Assembly (NCBI GenBank): GCA_021307315.1
Contig: JAJSPD010000265.1
Span: forward strand, 1 to 11,710
Origin: Bisporella sp. PMI_857
Taxonomy: Eukaryota; Ascomycota; Leotiomycetes; Helotiales; Helotiaceae
Direction: 5' to 3'
DNA length: 11,710 nt
The translations under genes and the position numbers were made by a program. Under the pieces are notes generated by a model, which saw only the letters and a program-made list of their open reading frames with translations, had not been told where the DNA came from and searched no databases. Shown here piece by piece: positions 6,767-11,710 of the stretch (position 1 is the first letter of the stretch; each line of letters opens with the position of its first letter).

Positions 6767-7505
6767 CTATTTGTCGAAATCCGAGCTAGTGCTAGTTCCG
6801 CGTATTGTGAAAAGGATTCCGTAATGATCCGAGCCTAAATCAGGCAAAATTTGCCAGTCGTCGACTAGTTCAGCTAAATTGCTCGAAACTAGAGTCAAAT
6901 CTAGTACTGATTCTCTAGCTAGTTGAGGCCGAAAAAAGGTGCCTTCGCCAGGCGTATTCAACAACGCTAGTTCTTGATTTTCGATCCAATTGACTAGCTC
7001 GTCGGCGTTGGGACTAGGTTTTGCTAGTGGATCCCACCAAGGATATGCGTATTGAAATCGCCTAGCAAAATCGTACTTGGCTGTAGCGTTCTAGAATATA
7101 AGCATCTTCTAGCGTTTTGGGCCCTAATCTAGCTTGGTCCGATTCATTGTAAATATTGAGAAGTTGTAATTGTGACGTTCCTTCTACAATATCGACAGCA
7201 AGCATGTCGGAGTCACGTGGTGACGTGCTAGCTATAGTAGCTATTGGTCGATAGCTTTTAGCTACATAGACTAGCGTACGTGGTCGGAATGATAAGTCAG
7301 CCGGCAAAATCTGTAGAAATGCTGGATGTGCTATAGAGCGTGTATTCGAATAGTCTAGCTCATTGTCGGCTGGTTGAACTAGCCATGGTTCTTGAACTAC
7401 TATTATGTCGACTTTTAGCTCAATAGCTAGTTGAAGTGCCGATTCTGTAGCTGCGCCGCTTTTGTTGAGATTCACTTGTAAAACCTTAGTATTGCTACTA
7501 ATCAT
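6767..7505 (-). pseudogene. Apurinic-type endonuclease domain of LINE A ORF2, two frame breaks
   Basis: The first 147 residues (7505-7062) are open and show the N-terminal QVNLNKSGAA strand and the catalytic Glu in QEPW. The LLGDFNTH block follows in another frame, starting near 7085, and a further shift near 7040 leads to WWDP. The rest (6964-6767) is open again with LDLTL and the catalytic GSDHYGI (6815-6835). All motifs of an exonuclease-endonuclease-phosphatase fold are present, spread over three frames. In a LINE this domain makes the first-strand nick. Confidence 0.88.
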
Positions 7506-7511
7506 GCTAAT

Positions 7512-8197
7512 TTAGCTTAGTCGATTTAATTGAGGTAAAAACCTCGCATATTCGATCATCAGCTGTGTGATTCCTTTGCAATTTGCACAACTAGGAACTA
7601 GATGTACGCATTTTGCTCCTTTTGTATTGCACGTGTTGCAAGCGTGTTGTTGTGTCACGTGACCTTCACCACATAACTTGCACTTAGGCTTGTTCTTTTG
7701 CAATATGTGTCGATATGGCCGAATGCTTGACATTTGCCACATTGCGTAGTCGGCGCTGTAGCATAGAATTTCTCTACACGTACGCTGATGCCGGCTATAA
7801 ATAGTCGGTGTCGAATAGCTCGACTAGCTTCGTCGGCTGTAGCAAATGCGACGACGATAGATCCGGCACGTTGATTGGCCCGTTTGTCAGCTGACGACAG
7901 CCAATACGGCTTTCCGATTGGTTGTAGACCTTTGTTGAAAGTCTTGATTTCGTCGATCACTAGCTCCATGCCGCTAGGCGTATTGAAGTCGGCTGTAGAA
8001 TATTGTGTAGCACGACTTTGTGCCAAGGCTCGTCGATTTGAGCTATTTTGTACGAAACTAAGTGTTGCCAAATAGATTGCTTGTCGAGTAAGAATTGAGC
8101 CGAGAATTGACTAGTTGTTGTGACTACTAGATTTTGGCCAAGTGATTTTGTGATAGTATTAACTACCGGCTCTTTTACGCCTTTTTCAGCAAAAGCG
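7512..8197 (-). pseudogene. LINE A ORF1 (Tad1-like gag protein with zinc knuckles), partial and frameshifted
   Basis: Three overlapping frames carry one protein. The upstream part (up to 8197) reads to WHKVVLHNI. After a shift near 8000 comes the core GMELVIDEIKTFNKGL...AGSIVVAF...RHRLFIAGISVRVEKF, typical of fungal LINE ORF1. The first knuckle, CGKCQAFGHIDTYC (CX2CX4HX4C), lies at 7700-7741. After a one-base shift at an AAAAG run near 7690 a second knuckle CX2CX3HX6C and further Cys/His pairs follow, ending in TAA at 7512. The N-terminus is absent: at about 8197 the sequence meets the tail of copy B. The product would bind LINE RNA in the RNP. Confidence 0.85.
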
Positions 8198-8404
8198 TTA
8201 TTATTATTATTATTATTCCTTTTAACGTGCTGTATCAGTCGAGGACTATGTAGCACGGCTAGCGCCTAGGCGCTAGCGTTTCTATCTAGGTTATTTACAA
8301 GTAATGGTGGTAGTCAATCTATTCCAGTGAGTGTTGAGGGTCTAGCCCTAGTTGTAGCAAAACAAATGAAAAAAAAAAAAAAACACAAAAATCATATCGA
8401 ACGT
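8198..8404 (-). other. LINE B 3' UTR: hairpin, 20-bp palindrome and (AAT)6 tail
   Basis: The layout is as in copy A: shared block (about 8329-8350), 20-bp perfect palindrome (8258-8277), the 32-nt hairpin (8226-8257) and six AAT units. It differs from A by few substitutions and by the length of the A-run near 8369-8382. Confidence 0.8.
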
Positions 8405-9478
8405 CTACTCCTCTCCTTCTAGCTCCCCTAGTTCTTCTAGTGCTATCTCCCGCTCTAGCCTATTCAGGTGGTTCCGTCTAGTACAAACGCTAGTCTCTTT
8501 GAGGAACGCTAGCGTCTTTTCGATGCCGATTGTTGTATGCAGTAATAAGGCCATTGTAAGCCGGTTTCCTCCAAGATCGTTTTTGAGCTTTGATCTAGCC
8601 AAAACTAGCTTAGGATCATTACAGCTAAGTAGCAAATGCTGAGCTGTTTCCTTCGTTCCGCACACGCACTTGTCAGACGTCACATGACCTAGCTTGTGCA
8701 AATATGATCGAATATAGCCATGGCCGAGCTTTAGTTGAAATAGCGAGCTAGCTAGCTCTCTAGTCGTTCCGCGCGGTAGTTGTATTTTTGACTTGATTTT
8801 CCACGGAAATAGCTTTTTGTACGTAAATGGATTTGTGCTAAGCTTGCTGTCGTACTTTGCTAGCACGTTCCGCCATTCCGTAATATTAGCTTTTTTAGCT
8901 TCGCAACCTAATACAGCAAAGCTAGTTGTTGTAGTACTAGGTTCGATAGTTGTAGCCAGTTTAGCTAGTTTGTCGGCTTGGTCGTTTCCGTAGATATCCG
9001 TATGCCCTGGAACCCATTTCAGTGCAATACTAGCTCCTTTTTCTATCGCATTTAGCGTGGCTTCGCTAGCGCGTATTTGCTGTGATTGGCCAGGATTGTC
9101 GTTAGCTGATTTTAGCCTGTTGAGTGCGGCTTGATTGTCGGCATAGATATTGTAGTTCTGGCCAGGCTGTGCTATTGTACTAGCGTATTCGATAGCTTGT
9201 GTGATTCCTTCTAGCTCTCCATTGTAAACTAGCTGTGATTGGCCAATATTGTCGATATTACGATGTATTGTACTAGGCTGTCCTTGATTGTCGTATTGTA
9301 GCGCAATAAATCCTATTCCTATCCCTGTCGATTCGGTAGTCGGGATCATCGACGCATCAGAATACATGTTAATTGTACTAAGGTAGCTTAGGTGATTCAA
9401 GCTAGTTTGGTGCATTGTGGTGGCGTCCTCTTTTGACAACGAGCTGATTTCGACTTGTACGGCGTAGTGCGATTCCAT
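8405..9478 (-). CDS. RNase H and C-terminal zinc-knuckle region of LINE B ORF2 (357 residues, open)
   Basis: This is the longest intact piece of a LINE protein here. The RNase H catalytic residues are D41 (YSDAS), E88 (NGELEG), D114 (YADNQ) and D169 (GNDQAD), with H159 in WVPGHTDIYGN. A linker with an LGHGYIRSYL block leads to C271-C273-H281-C286, the CxCGxxET..H....C motif found at LINE ORF2 ends, then an acidic tail and TAG at 8405. The Met at 9478 is internal. In an intact ORF2 the frame would run in from the RT, but a one-base insertion near 9512 separates them. Whether the fragment is expressed is unknown. Confidence 0.85.
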   Translation of the reverse strand: MESHYAVQVEISSLSKEDATTMHQTSLNHLSYLSTINMYSDASMIPTTESTGIGIGFIALQYDNQGQPSTIHRNIDNIGQSQLVYNGELEGITQAIEYASTIAQPGQNYNIYADNQAALNRLKSANDNPGQSQQIRASEATLNAIEKGASIALKWVPGHTDIYGNDQADKLAKLATTIEPSTTTTSFAVLGCEAKKANITEWRNVLAKYDSKLSTNPFTYKKLFPWKIKSKIQLPRGTTRELASSLFQLKLGHGYIRSYLHKLGHVTSDKCVCGTKETAQHLLLSCNDPKLVLARSKLKNDLGGNRLTMALLLHTTIGIEKTLAFLKETSVCTRRNHLNRLEREIALEELGELEGEE

Positions 9479-9506
9479 GGAGCGTACTTGTAGTGCTGTA
9501 TGTGCT

Positions 9507-10834
9507 CTAAGTTAGCTGACTAGCTAAGCTATCTGAACTAGCTGAACTAGCGATGCGTTCTAGCTGTGTGCCGGCTGTAGCTGTTTGTGTAGCTTGTCTG
9601 ATAGGGTGATTTTGAGGTAGCTTCAAAGCTCGTATAGCATATTGACGTACGCTTGCATTGAGTCGTACGCTAGCGGGATACAATGCCGATTCGACTTCCA
9701 TAGGGCAAATAGGGCTAGTTCGGAAAACCCCTAGTATTTTGCGTAGTGCTAGGTTCTGTAACGATTGTAGTTGTCGGCTGAATTGTGCTTGACCTTTCCA
9801 CCATATTACCGCTCCGTAGTCGGCCACGCTAGTCACGCAAGCGAGGTATAGTTGTCGAATAGCAAAAGGACTCAGACCTTGTTCCGTATTAGCTAGTCTA
9901 GCTAGTCGATAAAAACTAGATCTAGCTTGACTAGTACGTATTGCGACGTGTTGCTTGAATGTGAGTCCTGAATCGAACCAAACGCCTAGCCAGCGTACTA
10001 GCTTTTTTGGCTGTACGACCTCGTTGTCAGGTAGTCGTAAGCTAATTGTACTAGCTAGTTTAGCTGTTGTAAAATGGATCAATTCGGTTTTGGCCAAATC
10101 AAATTGAATTGCATTCAAGCTCGCTAGTTTAGCTAGTTTAGCTACTTCGCGTTCTAGTATGCGGGCGTTTTTCCGCAAGCTGGTCGATGACGTAGTCAAT
10201 GACATGTCGTCCATATACGACACTATTTTAATCGACGGAGCTAGTTTTGCCGCTAGGTCTCGTATATAGATCAAAAATAGTATTGGCGAAATAGGACTGC
10301 CTTGCGGAATGCCGGTATCAATTGTACTGAATTGCTCTAATTGGTTGTCGAACAATAGACGTAATTGTCGATTAGCTAAAAAAAGAACACCCAGGAAATC
10401 AAGCTAGTCGGCATACCGAGTTTTCGTAAAATAGCTAATAGTCGGTTCCTGGCCACGTAATCGAATGCTCCTTTGATGTCTAGTAGCAACGTTGTTGTAA
10501 TAAGCTTTGCTAGTCGATTTTGCTGTATTTCATTTGTCAATAGCATTGCCGCGTCGATAGCTGACTTTTTCAGTCGACCTCCGATTTGCGTATTGTGCAA
10601 TAAACTAGTCGTTTCCGCTAAATAGCTAAGTCGCTGTGCTAGAATGCGTTCGCTGATTTTGCCCAAACAATTTAATAGCGATATAACTCTGTATGCTGTC
10701 GGATTTGTATAGTCAGGCTTTTGATGCTTTTTGAGTATTACACCTGTAGCTTGCTTCCAGCACTTTGGATGATAGCCGATATGCAATAAACTAGCAAATA
10801 GTCTGTAAAATAGCTCCGGATCTGTACGATAAGC
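9507..10834 (-). pseudogene. Reverse transcriptase domain of LINE B, catalytic motifs intact but in two frames
   Basis: The first frame (to 10376) carries the RT0/1 blocks (GYHPKCWK, KPDYTNPTAYRVISLLN), GGRLKKSA and motif A DIKGAFD (10460-10480), and ends WVFFF then TAG. The second frame, -1 relative to the first, resumes at LANRQLRLLFDNQ. It holds motif B GIPQGSPISP, motif C YMDD (10206-10217), KTELIHF, the motif E-like WLGVWFDSGLTF and the thumb, ending at 9507. Joined, the length between motifs A and B fits the LINE family, so only one base or one ribosomal slip separates the parts. Confidence 0.87.
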
Positions 10835-11254
10835 TTAGCGAATAATATCTTGATTGATCAAATCCGGCCCTGGCGTTTTGCCTTTGATTTTTGCCGAGCA
10901 TGCATTTACAAGCTCCGAAATAGCTAGTTTCGGCCATGCCCACGTAGTGCTAGGTCGATAATTGTACCAAGCTAAATTAGCTGCTATTGGTGGCGGAGGG
11001 AACAGCTTGCTACGTAGCGTACTAGCTTTGCCTTGGAACGTCGTTTGGCCTGATATAGTCGGCAATCTTTCCGTTTGTCGATCCTTTGTATAGGCCATAG
11101 CTTTGTAAATAGATCGCGGATCCTCTTTTTCCAGAAATTGATTCCAATGCTTGCGTTTTGCACGTTTGATGGCCAAAAAATAGCTATTCCGAGCTACTAG
11201 ATATTCTTGTTTCCGACTAGAATCACGTGCTAGCTGTCGTTTGCACTGTAGCAT
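10835..11254 (-). pseudogene. Endonuclease-RT linker of LINE B ORF2
   Basis: This piece holds the basic linker of LINE ORF2 proteins: MLQCKRQLAR, KRAKRKHWNQFLEKEDPRSIYKAM and KIKGKTPGPD, the usual approach to the RT fingers. The KPWWNDELRELR block lies just upstream, in frame. It ends at a TAA (10835-10837) that replaces the CAA of copy A. Past that codon the same frame continues into the RT. Confidence 0.8.
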
Positions 11255-11517
11255 TGTTTGCCGTAATTCTCGTAGTTCGTCATTCCACCAAGGCTTGGCT
11301 TTAGCGCTAGTTTTTTGTTTGGAATAGCTATTTTTGCTGCTGTAGTAATAGCTGTAGTAAGCGATTCCGCGGCTTGATCTAAAAATCAGTAACTAGCATA
11401 TCCGAATAGCTAGTGCTAGTGCTACAGCTGCTAGCGCTAGCGGCTGATTTGTCCGATTTCCAAATCAGGGTCCTGAAGCAGTTCCAAGCTGGCTGAGCTA
11501 CTTTGCAATCAATTGTA

Positions 11518-11710
11518 CTAAGCTGAACTAAGGCCGAAGTTCAAAATCGAGCAGTTTTTGATTTCTTGAGCAAAAGCTTCGGAAAATCGAGGCCAGTCAG
11601 CTAGTTGCGTATTGAATCTAGTTTGCGTATTTGTTGTTGAAATCCGAGCTAGTGCTAGTCCGCGTATTGTGAAAAGGATTCCGTAATGGTCCGAGCCTAA
11701 GTCAGGCAAA
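11518..11710 (-). pseudogene. C-terminal end of the LINE B endonuclease domain, partial at window edge
   Basis: The frame enters from beyond 11710. LPDLGSDHYGILFTI includes the catalytic Ser-Asp-His of the endonuclease (11678-11698), followed by QTRFNTQLADWPRFSEAFAQEI, the start of the linker. A two-base loss near 11543 relative to copy A (GAACAGCTC in A, GAAGTTC in B) causes the stop at 11518. The rest of the domain is outside the window. Confidence 0.82.

Larger units (their letters stand above)
3560..7505 (-). pseudogene. LINE A ORF2 (endonuclease-RT-RNase H polyprotein), multiply frameshifted
   Basis: ORF2 starts at the ATG 7505-7503, in the same frame as the ORF1 stop and two codons after it. 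Intact, it would be a LINE pol of about 1300 residues acting at nuclear DNA. Its endonuclease nicks the target, its RT primes on the nick and its RNase H clears the template. The frame is broken near 7085, 7040, 6800, 6510, 6300, 6000, 5885, 5510, 5415, 5345 and at many points between 5320 and 4020. Most breaks are single missing bases relative to copy B. The breaks at 6510 and 5510 are also present in B. Leu CTA and Ala-Ser GCT-AGC pairs are very frequent, giving the CTAG-rich texture. Confidence 0.9.
3346..8197 (-). mobile_element. LINE copy A, Tad1-like, 5' part of ORF1 missing or displaced
   Basis: On the minus strand the order is ORF1 (CCHC gag-like), ORF2 (endonuclease, reverse transcriptase, RNase H, C-terminal CCHC), a 3' UTR of about 190 bases and a tail of seven AAT units (3346-3366). 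ORF1-ORF2 layout, RNase H and the ORF1 knuckles fit the fungal Tad1 clade. Copy B matches it at an offset of 4.85 kb with a few percent substitutions. A carries many one-base deletions, so no long frame survives. At about 8197 the ORF1 sequence stops abruptly against the tail of copy B. It is either interrupted by B or truncated. No duplication flanking A can be recognised inside the window. Confidence 0.93.
8198..11710 (-). mobile_element. LINE copy B, Tad1-like, 3' part; continues past the window
   Basis: The copy has the same family, orientation and order as copy A: end of endonuclease, linker, RT, RNase H, 3' UTR and six AAT units (8200-8217). It lies head-to-tail with A, its tail meeting A's ORF1 at about 8198 with two ambiguous T bases. 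It is better preserved than A: YMDD and the whole RNase H region are readable. The 5' half (most of the endonuclease, ORF1 and any 5' ribozyme) lies beyond 11710. Confidence 0.93.
8405..11710 (-). pseudogene. LINE B ORF2, 3' three quarters, five to seven disruptions
   Basis: From the right edge the frame is open to 11518 (end of endonuclease). It is disturbed by two bases missing near 11543, a rearranged CTAG-rich stretch near 11400-11450, the shared T-run break at 11381-11385, and one base missing near 11320. It is then open through the linker, apart from a nonsense codon TAA at 10835-10837; copy A has CAA there, so this is a C-to-T change in CpA context. The shared T-run break at 10376-10384 and an extra base near 9512 follow. 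Apart from these the motifs of RT and RNase H are all present, so B has decayed much less than A. Confidence 0.88.

Noticed and set aside
7875..8075. 66-residue + strand ORF
   Set aside because: It is antisense to the conserved ORF1 core of LINE A.
8793..8993. 66-residue + strand ORF with a hydrophobic stretch
   Set aside because: It is antisense to the RNase H region of LINE B, whose catalytic motifs are clear.

Overview
The window looks like accessory, repeat-filled nuclear DNA of a filamentous ascomycete fungus. The evidence is an AT-rich, gene-free background with TpA excess and CpA/TpG shortage (the signature of repeat-induced point mutation, RIP) and two copies of a LINE whose ORF1 and ORF2 resemble the fungal Tad1 clade. 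No host gene, tRNA or rRNA is visible. The taxonomic placement is inference.

Layout: 1-1769 is AT-rich DNA without genes. 1770-3003 is a solo LTR (1775-2998, TGTTG...CAACA, flanked by the 5-bp duplication AATAT). It carries bZIP-type sites, a TATA box and AATAAA signals on the + strand. The LTR was later split by a 781-bp retroelement, called C here (1951-2731, minus strand), which is flanked by a perfect 14-bp target-site duplication. 3004-3345 is more AT-rich background. 3346-8197 is LINE copy A (minus strand), with a 3' UTR, an ORF2 broken by many frameshifts and most of an ORF1. From about 8198 to the window end is LINE copy B, in the same orientation and head-to-tail with A. B has a better ORF2 and runs off the right edge.

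The most interesting object is element C. Its 5' end, fixed independently by the duplication, begins with about 105 nt that fold into the nested double pseudoknot of an HDV-like self-cleaving ribozyme. The fold includes a 7-bp P1 with G1.U wobble, P2, a 3-bp P3, a two-pair P1.1, a long P4 and a cytosine four nucleotides before P2'. Its 3' end shares with LINEs A and B a 32-nt hairpin that is identical in all three elements, plus the same (AAT)n tail. C therefore looks like a non-autonomous retroposon released by a ribozyme at its 5' end and copied in trans by the LINE reverse transcriptase through the shared 3' hairpin.

The LINE proteins work together as follows. ORF1 is a nucleic-acid-binding gag-like protein with CCHC knuckles. 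ORF2 carries an apurinic-type endonuclease (nick), a reverse transcriptase (target-primed copying) and an RNase H. Both copies look inactive as read: A has many one-base deletions, one of them in the YMDD motif. B keeps YMDD and a full RNase H domain but has a nonsense codon and several frameshifts. Two frame breaks at T-runs are shared by A and B.
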